This document shows, in pieces, positions 17,942 to 26,280 of a stretch of DNA of 64,000 nt. Position numbers and translations under genes: made by a program. The notes below the pieces were generated by a model that was given only the letters and a program-made list of their open reading frames with translations, searched no databases and was not told where the DNA came from. Every line of letters starts with the position of its first letter. Position 1 is the first letter of the stretch. Origin of the DNA: Nocardioides zhouii. GTDB taxonomy: Bacteria > Actinomycetota > Actinomycetes > Propionibacteriales > Nocardioidaceae. The stretch is from contig NZ_SDWV01000006.1 in the NCBI RefSeq assembly GCF_004137345.1, forward strand, positions 62,001 to 126,000, read 5' to 3'.

Positions 17942-19210
17942 ATGCGCATGGCAGCGGGGGTGCCCTTGGTCCTCGGCCTCTGCGCGTCCGGGCTCGTCTT
18001 CGCCCTCGGCGCCGAGCACGAGCGACCGGCCCCGGAGGCGGGGACCTACGCGGTGCCCGAGGAGCTGGCCGACTACTCCTACGTCACCGGCAGCGTCTCG
18101 TCGTCCCCTCCCGGGCCGGCCGTGGCGCTCTTCCAGCACGGCTTCGGCGTCGAGTTCATGGACTTTCCCCAGGCCGTCGTGCTCGGCGCGGGTGGCGACT
18201 CCTACCGCCGCGTCGACGTGGCCGAGGACCGGGCGGGCGCTGAGACCCAGGGCGACCCGGCGCCGATGCTGCTCTCACCGGACGGCCGATATGTCGCGGT
18301 CGGGGACCACGACACGGCCGAGCCGAACGTCGCGGTGGTCGACCTCACCACCGGCGAGACGTCGACGTACGACCTCCCGCAGGGCCGCAGCGTCATCCCG
18401 GTGGCCTTCTCCGCCGACGGCACGTCGCTCGCGGCGCTGCTGTCCGCCGAGCCGACGAACCCGTACCGGGGTGAGCGCATCACGGGCGACGTCGGCGTCC
18501 TCGACCTGGCGGACGGCTCGACCGAGGTGATCGACGTCGACGGCGCTGGGGCCACGGCGGCGTTCTCCTCCGACGGCACGGAGATCGGCGTCGAGCGTGC
18601 GTCTCCCCGGGAGCTGTCGCTGATCGCCCTCGGCGATGGAGGTTCCGAGCGCCGCCTGCCCCTCGACGGTGTCCTGGCCGGACCGACCGCGTGGTCGCCC
18701 GACGGACGCCTGCTGGCGATCACCACCGTCGAGCCGGCCCTCGCACCGCCGGGTGCGGACGAGCCGGGCGTCCCGACCGGACTCGCGTTCGTGGACGCGA
18801 CAACGGCCGGCGGGGACGTTCCAGCGCCGCTCATCCTGCCGCTGACCGCCCCCGGGCGCGTGCTCGGGTGGGACGGCACCGAGGCGGTCCTGATGCTGCT
18901 CGCCGTCGAGGACGACGACGCCTACACCGTGTCCCGCGTCCCCATCGACGGCTCGGAGCCCACCACGCTCATGCAGATGGACGACATGGGCTCCTACGGC
19001 GTCGGCCGTTTCCAGATGGCCGCGGCGGCGGGCGACCGCCTGCAGGTCGTCGATCCGAGCGACGTCGACCGCGGTCCGTGGCCGCTCCTCCAGCGCATCG
19101 CGGCGTCCGTCCTCGCCGGGCTCCTCGTGTGGGTCGCCGCAGCCGTGATCATGCGGATCGGGCGCCGGGTCGTACGGCGAGTCACGGCCCCGCGGCCACG
19201 ATCCGCCTGA
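17942..19210 (+). CDS. Exported beta-propeller-like protein with C-terminal membrane anchor, function unknown
   Basis: The 422-residue protein starts with a signal-like hydrophobic segment (about residues 5-24). A body of repeated four-stranded blade-like units follows, with turns such as MLLSPDGRYVAVGDHD, PVAFSADGTSLAALL, AAFSSDGTEIGVE and TAWSPDGRLLAIT, the SPDGxxLA signature of TolB/WD40-like propellers. A transmembrane helix at about 385-405 (RIAASVLAGLLVWVAAAVIMRI) and a basic tail end the protein. The topology therefore suggests an extracytoplasmic propeller held at both ends. It overlaps the convergent LLM oxidoreductase gene by 29 nt. No specific function is proposed. Confidence 0.8.
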   Translation: MRMAAGVPLVLGLCASGLVFALGAEHERPAPEAGTYAVPEELADYSYVTGSVSSSPPGPAVALFQHGFGVEFMDFPQAVVLGAGGDSYRRVDVAEDRAGAETQGDPAPMLLSPDGRYVAVGDHDTAEPNVAVVDLTTGETSTYDLPQGRSVIPVAFSADGTSLAALLSAEPTNPYRGERITGDVGVLDLADGSTEVIDVDGAGATAAFSSDGTEIGVERASPRELSLIALGDGGSERRLPLDGVLAGPTAWSPDGRLLAITTVEPALAPPGADEPGVPTGLAFVDATTAGGDVPAPLILPLTAPGRVLGWDGTEAVLMLLAVEDDDAYTVSRVPIDGSEPTTLMQMDDMGSYGVGRFQMAAAAGDRLQVVDPSDVDRGPWPLLQRIAASVLAGLLVWVAAAVIMRIGRRVVRRVTAPRPRSA

Positions 19211-19922
19211 CCTCGTCGAGGTCGAGGTCGTAGGGCCCGATCCGGGTGAGCACCCACGAGGCGCCGCGGTCGAGCCACGGCGCGACGTCCTGGTCGGACT
19301 CCAGGTCGACCACGACCTCGAAGCCCGACTGCGGCCCGTACGCGGCGAGCGACCCGACCACGGCGTCGAGGTCGTCGGGTCCGTCCAGCCCGATGACGAA
19401 GAAGCCGTCGTGGCGGGCGGCCCGCCGCATCGGCGCCCTGTTGGGGAAGCGGCCGGCCAGCCAGATCGGCACCCTCGGCGCGGGCCGGAAGCCGCCCCCG
19501 AGGTAGGACGCGAGGGCGTCCAGCCCCTCGTCGAGCAGCCGGCCGCGGACCTTCGGGTCCGGCTCGTCGCCGTAGTCGCTGAACTCCCCCACCCAGTCGT
19601 CGCCGAGCCCCAGCCCGAGCACGAACCGCTCCCCGGACAGCACCGCGAGGCTGGCGGCCTGCCGCGCCAGCACCTGCGGCCGGCGCCGGGCCAGCGGCGT
19701 CACCATCGGTCCGAACACCATCCGCTCCGTACGCATCGCGACGGCCGCGCAACACGTCCACACGTCGGCGATCTCGCTCACCCGATCGCCGTACTGCAGG
19801 TGGTCCCAGACGAAGAACCCCTCCCAGCCTGCCGCCTCGGCCTCGGCGGCGAGGTCGCCGACGACCCGCGGGTCGGCCAGGGTGTCGAAGGGGGCGACGA
19901 ACAGGCCCCGGCGCGTGGTCAT
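19182..19922 (-). CDS. LLM-class flavin-dependent oxidoreductase
   Basis: The 246-residue protein belongs to the bacterial luciferase-like (F420/FMN) superfamily. It shows LADPRVVGDLAAEAEAAGWEGFFVWDHL at the N-terminus, PMVTPLARRRPQVLARQAASL, and RFVLGLGLGDDW, the conserved TIM-barrel segments of the family. It is short relative to the usual 300 or so residues but has a complete barrel start. Cofactor (F420 or FMN) and substrate cannot be told from sequence. Its 3' end overlaps the convergent propeller gene by 29 nt. Confidence 0.85.
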   Translation of the reverse strand: MTTRRGLFVAPFDTLADPRVVGDLAAEAEAAGWEGFFVWDHLQYGDRVSEIADVWTCCAAVAMRTERMVFGPMVTPLARRRPQVLARQAASLAVLSGERFVLGLGLGDDWVGEFSDYGDEPDPKVRGRLLDEGLDALASYLGGGFRPAPRVPIWLAGRFPNRAPMRRAARHDGFFVIGLDGPDDLDAVVGSLAAYGPQSGFEVVVDLESDQDVAPWLDRGASWVLTRIGPYDLDLDEVRRIVAAGP

Positions 19923-19931
19923 CAGCCGCGC

Positions 19932-20204
19932 TCAGCAGCCGAGCCGGTCAGCCAGCTCGTCCTGCTCAGGGTCGGTGTCGGGTCCGGAGGAGAAGCCGCA
20001 GTAGATGGTCTTGGTGAAGACGCGGTCCTGGTGGGTCTCCCACGCGGTGATGCCGGCGAAGGCGGCCGTTGCGACAGCGGCAGCGGCGATGACGTGCAGC
20101 AGCAGGCTGGTCCGACGCTCGGCGTCGTACGGCCGCGGCGGCTTGGGCGGCTTGGGCGGCTTGGGCGGCTTGACCGACTCGAGGATGTCGTCAGAAGCAC
20201 TCAT
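19932..20204 (-). CDS. Small membrane protein with PPK repeats, function unknown
   Basis: The 90-residue protein has an N-terminal run of four PPK/PPR triplets after MSASDDILESVK, encoded by a near-perfect 9-bp tandem repeat around 20138-20172. One transmembrane helix follows (about residues 34-53, LLLHVIAAAAVATAAFAGI), then a short external tail containing two cysteines (YCGF and the final C). It is probably a single-pass protein with a cytoplasmic proline-rich tail. TAGGGT lies 6 nt before its ATG. It precedes the LLM gene by 9 nt and may be co-transcribed with it. No family is recognised. Confidence 0.7.
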   Translation of the reverse strand: MSASDDILESVKPPKPPKPPKPPRPYDAERRTSLLLHVIAAAAVATAAFAGITAWETHQDRVFTKTIYCGFSSGPDTDPEQDELADRLGC

Positions 20205-20210
20205 GGCCGC

Positions 20211-20216
20211 ACCCTA
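20211..20216 (-). promoter_or_regulatory. TAGGGT -10 box, leaderless
   Basis: On the minus strand TAGGGT ends 6 nt before the ATG at 20204. It overlaps the stop codon of the upstream GNAT gene. Confidence 0.45.
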
Positions 20217-20711
20217 GAGGTACGTGCCAGGGGCCTGACCGCGCTCCCGCCGCATCCGCCGCTCGCGGGGCGCGTCCTCCGGCCAGCCGTCCGGCACCCC
20301 GAGGTCGGCGAACCCAGCCCGCGCGTACGCCGCGATCGCGGACGCGTTGTCGTCGCGCACCATGAGGTACGTGTCCTGCCCGCGCGCGGACGCCCATGCC
20401 ACGACCTCGCCGATCAACCGGCCGGCGAGCCCGGTGCCGCGGTGGTCGGGAGCAACCCACATCGAGATCAGCTCGACGTGCTCGCCCGACGACACCCCGG
20501 ACACGACTCCGACGAAGCCTCCGTCATCGCGCGCGACGACCGTCAGTGGCACGTCAGTGAGCCGTGACCGCCACCTCTCCTCGCTAGCGTCGACCCAGTC
20601 GGCGTGGCTCGCGCCGAAGGCGTACGGCGCATCGACGAGCGCGGCGAGCCGCACCTCCCGGAACTCCCGCCACTCGTCGGGTCCCAGACGGACCAGCTCG
20701 GGTGCGGCCAT
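20214..20711 (-). CDS. GNAT-family N-acetyltransferase
   Basis: The 165-residue protein is a single GNAT domain. It shows LVRLGPDEWREFREVRLAAL at the N-terminus, ELISMWVAPDHRGTGLAGRL (motif A with R-x-x-G-x-G/A, about residues 83-102), and DDNASAIAAYARAGFADLG (motif B, the N-x-x-A-x-x-x-Y segment). It is probably a RimI-like or small-molecule acetyltransferase; the substrate is unknown. The ATG at 20709-20711 overlaps by one base the stop of the upstream tandem-GNAT gene, so it is the third cistron of an ABC-F / GNAT / GNAT operon. Confidence 0.88.
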   Translation of the reverse strand: MAAPELVRLGPDEWREFREVRLAALVDAPYAFGASHADWVDASEERWRSRLTDVPLTVVARDDGGFVGVVSGVSSGEHVELISMWVAPDHRGTGLAGRLIGEVVAWASARGQDTYLMVRDDNASAIAAYARAGFADLGVPDGWPEDAPRERRMRRERGQAPGTYL

Positions 20712-21730
20712 CAGCCCAGCTTCTTCTGGAAGTCGCCCAGCCACGCGACGGGGCGGAAGCCCAGCGCCTCGTTGACCGCGATCATGTGGGAGTTGACCTC
20801 GGCGTTGTACGTCGTCAGCCGGACGACGTCGGGCCGCTCGCGCTGCAGCAGCCGCAGGTTCGCCACCTTCACCGCGACGCCGAGCCGGTGGCCGCGGTGC
20901 TCACCCAGCACGAGCGTGCCCCACTGGTAGGCACGACCGGGGTCGTGGACGGTGGTGGCAAGGTCGGAGTAGGCAACCACGTCACCGGCCTCAGTGAGCG
21001 CGACGGTGTTGTACTTCGTGCGCCCCTGCCGGGCCAGCGTCGCCTCCCGCTCGCGTACGACGTCCGTGCTCACCGCCTCCGGCTCGAGCTCCAGGTCGCC
21101 GGTCGGGGCCTCGGTCGCCAGGCTCGACGTGAGTGCGGCCCACCCCTCCAGGAGCTCGTCGGGCACCGGGCCGACCCAGGAGCGCAGCTCGTACGCCGGG
21201 TGGGCGAGCGCGGCCTCGTCCGCCAGACCGGCCAGCACTGCGTCGTCGACGGGAAGGGCGAGCTCGCGCTGCACCTCGGTCAGCGCCAGGTCGTAGCCGC
21301 GCGCGCGGGCGAACAGCGGACCCGCCGCGTCCTCGCCGAGCGGGCCGTGGCCCCACGTCCACCCGACCAACCCGGTGAGGACCGTACGACCGCGACGACG
21401 CGCCTGCTCCTCGACGTGGGCCAGGAGCGCCGTGCCGATCCCCGACCGCTGCCGGTCGGGGTCGACGTGCACGTCGAGCTCGGCGAGCTCGAGGTTGTCC
21501 AGCAGAGGAGTCCGCAGGAAGCCGGCGCCGACGGTCTCGCCCGCCGCGACGGCCGACCAGCCGCCCGACCACGCCGACGACCCGTTCTGCTGCATGACGG
21601 CACGCAGCTCCTCGAGCATCCACGGCGTGGCGGCCTCGCCCATCGCGTCCTGCGCGCGGAGATAGACGCGGTGCCAGGCCTCGAAGGCGGCGGCGTCGAA
21701 CGGGTCGAGGTCGACGATCTCCAGACTCAT
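20711..21730 (-). CDS. Tandem GNAT-domain acetyltransferase (paralogue of 6239-7234)
   Basis: The 339-residue protein has two GNAT domains: HVDPDRQRSGIGTALLAHVE (about residues 89-108) and LVLGEHRGHRLGVAVKVANL (second domain). The C-terminal signature NAEVNSHMIAVNEALGFRPV ends in QKKLG. This matches the 331-residue protein at 6239-7234 in length, domain order and tail. The ATG overlaps the ABC-F stop by 3 nt (ATGA), so translation is coupled. Placement after an antibiotic-resistance-type ABC-F gene is suggestive of drug modification or ribosome protection, but that is inference only. Confidence 0.86.
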   Translation of the reverse strand: MSLEIVDLDPFDAAAFEAWHRVYLRAQDAMGEAATPWMLEELRAVMQQNGSSAWSGGWSAVAAGETVGAGFLRTPLLDNLELAELDVHVDPDRQRSGIGTALLAHVEEQARRRGRTVLTGLVGWTWGHGPLGEDAAGPLFARARGYDLALTEVQRELALPVDDAVLAGLADEAALAHPAYELRSWVGPVPDELLEGWAALTSSLATEAPTGDLELEPEAVSTDVVREREATLARQGRTKYNTVALTEAGDVVAYSDLATTVHDPGRAYQWGTLVLGEHRGHRLGVAVKVANLRLLQRERPDVVRLTTYNAEVNSHMIAVNEALGFRPVAWLGDFQKKLG

Positions 21731-23415
21731 CGCGCGCGGGCCACGCGGCCCTCGTCCCACACCGGGCCGTCGGACTCGTAGACCTCGCCGTCGGCGCCGT
21801 AGACCAGGAACCGGTCGAACCCGCGGGCGAACCACCGGTCGTGGGTCACCGCGAGCACCGTGCCGTCGAACGCCTCCAGCCCGGCCTCGAGCGCCTCGGC
21901 GGACTGCACGTCGAGGTTGTCGGTCGGCTCGTCGAGCAGCAGCAGGGTCGCGCCGGAGAGCTCGAGCAGCAGGATCTGGAACCGGGCCTGCTGGCCGCCG
22001 CTGAGCGACTCGAACTTCTGCTCGCCGGCGTGCGCCAGCTCGTAGCGGTCGAGCACCCGGCTGGCGGCCTCGCGGCCCATCCCGGCGCGCCCCTCGGGGG
22101 TGCCGTCGCCGCGGTGCAGGATCTCGAGGAGCGTACGGCCGAGCAGCTCGGGGTGCTCGTGCGTCTGCACGAACCACCCCGGCCGTACGCGGGCGCCGAG
22201 CTTGGCGGAGCCGGTGTGCGGCACCGGGGCGGGAGGTACGCCGACGGGCTGGTGCTCGATGTCGGGGTCGCTGCCGCCTGCGGCCAGCAGCCGCAGGAAG
22301 TGCGACTTGCCGGACCCGTTGGAGCCCAGCACCGCCACCCGCTCGCCGTACCAGACCTCGAGGTCGAAGGGCCGCATCAGGCCGCTGAGCTCGAGGTCCG
22401 TGCAGACGACCGCGCGCTTGCCGGTCCGGCCGCCCGTGAGGCGCATCGTGACCTGCTGCTCGCGGGGCTGCTCGACCGGCGGGCCGACCTCCTCGAACTT
22501 CCGCAGGCGCGTCTGGGCCGCGCGGTACTGCGACGACATGCCGTCGTTGTACTCCGACTTGATCTTCAGCCGCAGGACGAGCGCCTTGATCTTGGCGTGC
22601 TCCTCGTCCCAGCGGCGCCGCATCTCCTCGAACCGCTCGAAGCGGTCCGTGCGCGCCGCGTGATAGCTCGCGAAGCCGCCGGGGTGGGTCCACACGAGGT
22701 TGCCATCGCTGCCGAGCTCGACGGTCACGATCCGCGTCGCGGTGTTGTCGAGCAGCTCCCGGTCGTGGCTGATGAAGAGGATCGTCTTCGCCGACTCCCG
22801 GATGCGGCCCTCGAGCCAGATCTTGCCGGGGACGTCGAGGTAGTTGTCGGGCTCGTCGAGCAGCAGCACCTGGTCGGGCCCGCGCAGCAGGTACTCCAGG
22901 ACGAGCCGCTTCTGCTCGCCTCCCGACAGCGTGCTCAGCAGCCGGTGCCGCGCCCGGTCGAAGGGCAGGCCCATCGAGGAGATCGTGCACACGTCCCACG
23001 TGACCTCGACGTCATAGCCACCCGCGTCGGCGTAGTCCGACAGCGCCGTGGCGTACGCCATCTGGGTGCGCTCGTCGTCGGTGTCCATGAGCTTGAGCTC
23101 GACGGCGTCGACCGCCTCGGCGGCAGCGCGTACGCGAGCCGGCGACACCGACAGCAGGAGGTCGTGGACGGTCTCGTCGCCGCCGCCGTGGCCGACGAAC
23201 TGGCGCATCACGCCCAGGCCGCCGGAGCGGGTGACGACGCCGCCGTGGGGCGTCAGGTCGCCGGTGATGATCCTCAGCAGGGTCGTCTTGCCGGCCCCGT
23301 TGGCGCCGACGAGGGCGACCTTCTGGCCGTCGCCGACCCGGAAGCTGACGTCGTCGAGCAACACCCGGCCGTCCGGCAGCTCGTAGCGCACTCCGGCGAC
23401 ATCCACATGACCCAC
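21727..23415 (-). CDS. ABC-F family ATPase (ribosome-associated type)
   Basis: The 562-residue protein has two ATP-binding cassettes and no membrane segments, the ABC-F layout. Cassette 1 has Walker A GANGAGKTT (about residues 37-45), signature LSGGEQKRL and Walker B VLLLDEPDNYLD. Cassette 2 has GSNGSGKSH, LSGGQQARF and LLLLDEPTDNLD. Between them is a charged helical linker (about 260-315). ABC-F proteins bind the ribosomal E site; some protect against antibiotics and others aid translation. The GTG start at 23413-23415 is the first in frame; a second GTG lies three codons in. It leads a coupled operon with two GNAT genes. Confidence 0.9.
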   Translation of the reverse strand: MGHVDVAGVRYELPDGRVLLDDVSFRVGDGQKVALVGANGAGKTTLLRIITGDLTPHGGVVTRSGGLGVMRQFVGHGGGDETVHDLLLSVSPARVRAAAEAVDAVELKLMDTDDERTQMAYATALSDYADAGGYDVEVTWDVCTISSMGLPFDRARHRLLSTLSGGEQKRLVLEYLLRGPDQVLLLDEPDNYLDVPGKIWLEGRIRESAKTILFISHDRELLDNTATRIVTVELGSDGNLVWTHPGGFASYHAARTDRFERFEEMRRRWDEEHAKIKALVLRLKIKSEYNDGMSSQYRAAQTRLRKFEEVGPPVEQPREQQVTMRLTGGRTGKRAVVCTDLELSGLMRPFDLEVWYGERVAVLGSNGSGKSHFLRLLAAGGSDPDIEHQPVGVPPAPVPHTGSAKLGARVRPGWFVQTHEHPELLGRTLLEILHRGDGTPEGRAGMGREAASRVLDRYELAHAGEQKFESLSGGQQARFQILLLELSGATLLLLDEPTDNLDVQSAEALEAGLEAFDGTVLAVTHDRWFARGFDRFLVYGADGEVYESDGPVWDEGRVARAR

Positions 23416-23468
23416 AACGGAGCATTGTCCACTGCCGCCGGCGGCGCCGTCACCTCAATTGCGATGAC

Positions 23469-23474
23469 TAGGGT
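23469..23474 (+). promoter_or_regulatory. TAGGGT -10 box, leaderless
   Basis: TAGGGT ends 7 nt before the ATG at 23482. Confidence 0.45.
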
Positions 23475-23481
23475 GCAGGGC

Positions 23482-24138
23482 ATGACACCGCGTCGGGCAG
23501 TGCCGGAGCCGGAGGACGGCTCGACCTCGGCCAACCACCGCACGGTCGAGTCCTACGAGCGGATCGCCCGGGACTACGCGGACGACACCGCACCCGGACC
23601 GACCGGCGCCGGCGAGCTCGACGGAGACGGCCTGCGCCGCCTGCTCGGGGTCGTTCCCGCAGGCGGGACGGTGCTCGAGGTGGGGTCCGGCCCCGGCTGG
23701 GACGCCGACTTCCTCGAGGCGCACGGCGTCGCCGTGCGCCGGACCGACATCACGACCGCCTTCATCGACCTCCAGGCCGAGCGCGGCAAGGTGGTCGAGC
23801 GCCTCGACGTCACGAGCGACGACCTCGGCGGACCGTACGACGCCGTGCTGGCGCTGGCCGTCCTGCAGCACGTCGACCGGGCGCTGATGCCCGACCTGCT
23901 CGGTCGCGTCGCGGGCGCCCTGACGCCGGGCGGGGCCTTCCTCATCTCCGTCCGCGAGGGGGACGGAGAGCAGTGGGAGGTCGGCGACTCGGGCAATCCC
24001 TACTTCACCGTACTGTGGCGCGAGCCCGACCTCTGCGACGCGCTCGAGGACGCCGGCTTCGGGCTCGAGTGGCGCTCGTGGGGCGAGGACTCCGAGGAGA
24101 GCCGGTGGCTGACGTTCCTCGCGAAGGCCGGCACCTAG
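23482..24138 (+). CDS. Class I SAM-dependent methyltransferase
   Basis: The 218-residue protein has the motif I loop TVLEVGSGPGWDADFL (about residues 64-79), the acidic second-strand residue in VRRTDITTAFI, and YDAVLALAVLQHV as motif II. A late GGAFLISVREGDGEQW segment matches motif III. It resembles small-molecule methyltransferases of the UbiE/Methyltransf_25 type; the substrate is unknown. An upstream in-frame ATG at 23464 exists, but the TAGGGT box sits between the two, favouring 23482. It is divergent from the ABC-F gene. Confidence 0.85.
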   Translation: MTPRRAVPEPEDGSTSANHRTVESYERIARDYADDTAPGPTGAGELDGDGLRRLLGVVPAGGTVLEVGSGPGWDADFLEAHGVAVRRTDITTAFIDLQAERGKVVERLDVTSDDLGGPYDAVLALAVLQHVDRALMPDLLGRVAGALTPGGAFLISVREGDGEQWEVGDSGNPYFTVLWREPDLCDALEDAGFGLEWRSWGEDSEESRWLTFLAKAGT

Positions 24139-24141
24139 GCT
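24136..24141 (+). promoter_or_regulatory. TAGGCT -10 box, leaderless
   Basis: TAGGCT ends 6 nt before the ATG at 24148 and includes the stop codon of the methyltransferase gene. Confidence 0.45.
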
Positions 24142-24147
24142 GCCGGC

Positions 24148-24722
24148 ATGGATGCAGGCATGCCTGACGAGCGGACCATGCGCGAGCGGATGCTCGCCGG
24201 CGACCTCTACCTCGCCGACGACCCGCAGATCGGTGCGGACTCGAGACGGGCGCTGGGCCTGGCCCACCGCATCAACCACACCGACCCGACCGACTCGGCG
24301 ACCCTGCGCGAGCTCTTCACCGAGCTGCTCGGCCACTACGGCGACGGCGCCGAGATCCGGCCGCCGTTCCAGTGCGACTACGGCTACCAGACGAGCTTCG
24401 GAGCCCGATCGTTCGCCAACTTCGGTCTCGTCGTGCTCGACGTCGCGACAGTGACGATCGGCAAGGACGTGCAGATCGGCCCCGGCGTCCAGCTGCTCAC
24501 CGCGACCCACCCCCTGGAGCCCGGGCCGCGGCGCGACAAGTGGGAGGCGGCCGAGCCGATCACGATCGCGACAACGTCTGGCTGGGTGGCGGGGTCATCG
24601 TCTGCCCCGGCGTGACGATCGGCGCGGACACCGTCGTGGGCGCGGGTTCCGTGGTCACGAAGGACCTGCCGGCGGGCGTGATCGCGGTGGGCTCCCCGGC
24701 CCGTGTGCTGCGCGAGATCTGA
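24148..24722 (+). pseudogene. Maltose/galactoside O-acetyltransferase family, broken by a single-base frameshift
   Basis: The first frame encodes the N-terminal helix and the start of the left-handed beta-helix of a Maa/LacA/NodL-type acetyltransferase (MRERMLAGDLYLADD, PPFQCDYGYQTSFG, IGPGVQLLTATHPL). After PITI the frame reads ATTSGWVAGSSS and stops at 24615. The +1 alternative frame continues correctly with DNVWLGGGVIVCPGVTIG and VVGAGSVVTKDLPAGVIAVG to a stop at 24722. Restoring one G in ATCGCGAC (24566-24570) would rebuild IGDNVW and a normal protein of about 191 residues. Either the gene is recently inactivated or the base was lost in sequencing. Confidence 0.88.
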
Positions 24723-24736
24723 CCGGAGCCTGACTC

Positions 24737-25723
24737 TCAGCCGATCGAGGTGAGCACCTGCCGGGCGGCCTCGGTGACCTGTCGCACCACCCCCGAGAAG
24801 TAGATGCCGAGCCCCTCGCGGCAGCCGTCAGCCACTGCCGTCGCGCGGTAGCCGTCGGCGTCGAGGATCGCGATCCGACTGGTGAACGCCTGGTCGGCGC
24901 AGGCACTCCGGGGGTCCGCAAGCGGAGCCTCCGCCAGGGTGGCCCACCGGCTCGCTGCGGCGTCACCCGTCCAGCTGCCGCTCGCGGAGAGGAGGTCCTC
25001 CGCGCTGTAGCGGCAGAGCGTGAGCGGCCGCTCGGCGGACGTCAGCGCCTCGGCCTCGCCGAGGGTCGGTGGACAGCCGTAGGGGTCGAGGCCCTCGAAG
25101 CGGGTCACCGAGTCGACGATCCGCTGCGTGAGCGCACGATCGGGGGTGGCCACGGTGACCACGTCGGACCCGTCGTACCAGTACGAGAGCCAGGTGTCGT
25201 CGGGGTACTGCGCGTTGACGACGCCCTCGGTGTCGTACCTCCAGACCTCGCCGCTCGCGTACGCCGGGTCGAATGTGGCGGAGGAGGCGATGGTCGCGCC
25301 GTAGCCGTTGCCGGGCGAGCACAAGATCGAGAAGACGACCGTGTCCGGTCGGCCCACCCTCGGCTCGTCGCCCAGCGTCCCCCCGTTGGCGCACCAGTCG
25401 GATCCGCCGTGACCCCAGTCCTCGGGGACCTCCAGGGTGAGGTCACGCCACGTCTCGGCGCGGAAGCCGTCCGTGACCGGAGGTGCCTCGCTCGCGACCG
25501 GGGCGGTGTCGTCAGGTGTCGGGTCGCTGCCGCCGCGGACCTGGCCGAGCCCGAGTCCGACCGGGATCGCCGCGGCGACCACGGCGGCCGCGACGGCCGC
25601 CGCCCACGTCGTACGACGTCGTCGCAGGCGTTGGCGTGCGCCGGCGGCGAGGCCGATCGCATCCGGGGCCTCAGCGGCCCGCTCGGACAGGGTCTCGCGC
25701 AGCCGCGTCTCGAGGTCAGGCAT
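24737..25723 (-). CDS. Single-pass membrane protein paired with an ECF sigma factor, function unknown
   Basis: The 328-residue protein has a short cytoplasmic N-terminus ending in LRRRRTT. A transmembrane helix follows (about residues 41-62, WAAAVAAAVVAAAIPVGLGLG), then an extracytoplasmic domain of about 260 residues with several cysteines (WCANGG, ILCSPGNGYG, GCPP, LCRYS, SACADQ). The gene start overlaps the sigma-factor stop by 8 nt, the position normally held by an anti-sigma factor. It has no HxxxCxxC zinc anti-sigma motif and its cytoplasmic part is under 40 residues, so anti-sigma activity is only a guess from position. Confidence 0.75.
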   Translation of the reverse strand: MPDLETRLRETLSERAAEAPDAIGLAAGARQRLRRRRTTWAAAVAAAVVAAAIPVGLGLGQVRGGSDPTPDDTAPVASEAPPVTDGFRAETWRDLTLEVPEDWGHGGSDWCANGGTLGDEPRVGRPDTVVFSILCSPGNGYGATIASSATFDPAYASGEVWRYDTEGVVNAQYPDDTWLSYWYDGSDVVTVATPDRALTQRIVDSVTRFEGLDPYGCPPTLGEAEALTSAERPLTLCRYSAEDLLSASGSWTGDAAASRWATLAEAPLADPRSACADQAFTSRIAILDADGYRATAVADGCREGLGIYFSGVVRQVTEAARQVLTSIG

Positions 25724-26234
25724 CGTCTTCTTCCCCCAGCTCGTGTCGCATCGCCGCGATGCCGCGGGAGACGCGGGATCGGACGCTGCCCTCGCGTACG
25801 CCGGTCAGGGCGGCGATCTCGGCGTAGTCCAGGTCTTCGTAGAAGCGGAGGACGACGGCCGTCCGCTGGTCTGCCGGCAGTGCCTGGCAGGCGCGCCAGA
25901 GCCGGTCCCGCTCCTCGCTCGCGACGCCCGCGGGCACCGGCCGGTCGTGCACGGTCTCCACCGGCACCTCGCGCCGGCGGAATTTCCGCCACCGCGACAC
26001 GTGGGCGTTGACCACCATCCGGCGGACGTAGGCGTCGGGGTCGTCCACGCCGGCGATCCGGGACCACCGCGGCAGCGCCCGGGACAGGACGTCCTGGACC
26101 ACGTCCTCGGCGTCCGTGCCGTTGCCCGTGAGGACGTACGCCAGCCGCAGCAGGGCCGGCCCCTTGGCCGCCACCCAGCTGTCGAAGTCGGGCTCGTCCA
26201 CGCGACTCCTCCCGGCCTCGACGAGTGTGGTCAT
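25716..26234 (-). CDS. ECF RNA polymerase sigma factor (SigE-type family)
   Basis: The 172-residue protein has region 2 (LLRLAYVLTGNGTDAEDVVQDVL and YVRRMVVNAHVSRWRK) and region 4 (LPADQRTAVVLRFYEDLDYAEIAALTGVREGSVRSRVSRG) of extracytoplasmic-function sigma factors. The spacing and the region 4 wording fit the actinobacterial SigE-like 'sigma-70 family, SigE' subgroup. It would direct polymerase to a small regulon, probably including its own operon. It overlaps the downstream membrane-protein gene by 8 nt. No strong promoter was recognised in the 46-bp upstream gap. Confidence 0.9.
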   Translation of the reverse strand: MTTLVEAGRSRVDEPDFDSWVAAKGPALLRLAYVLTGNGTDAEDVVQDVLSRALPRWSRIAGVDDPDAYVRRMVVNAHVSRWRKFRRREVPVETVHDRPVPAGVASEERDRLWRACQALPADQRTAVVLRFYEDLDYAEIAALTGVREGSVRSRVSRGIAAMRHELGEEDDA

Positions 26235-26280
26235 GCACTACCAACGCGGCCCGAGTGCGCCGTGTTGCAAGAAGGATGGC

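Noticed and set aside
24148..24722. Programmed frameshift in the acetyltransferase gene
   Set aside because: No slippery heptamer or downstream stimulatory structure is seen, and the family is not known to use frameshifting; mutation or sequencing error is simpler.
25716..25723. Anti-sigma factor call for the gene after the ECF sigma factor
   Set aside because: Position fits, but there is no zinc anti-sigma motif and the cytoplasmic part is too short to be confident.
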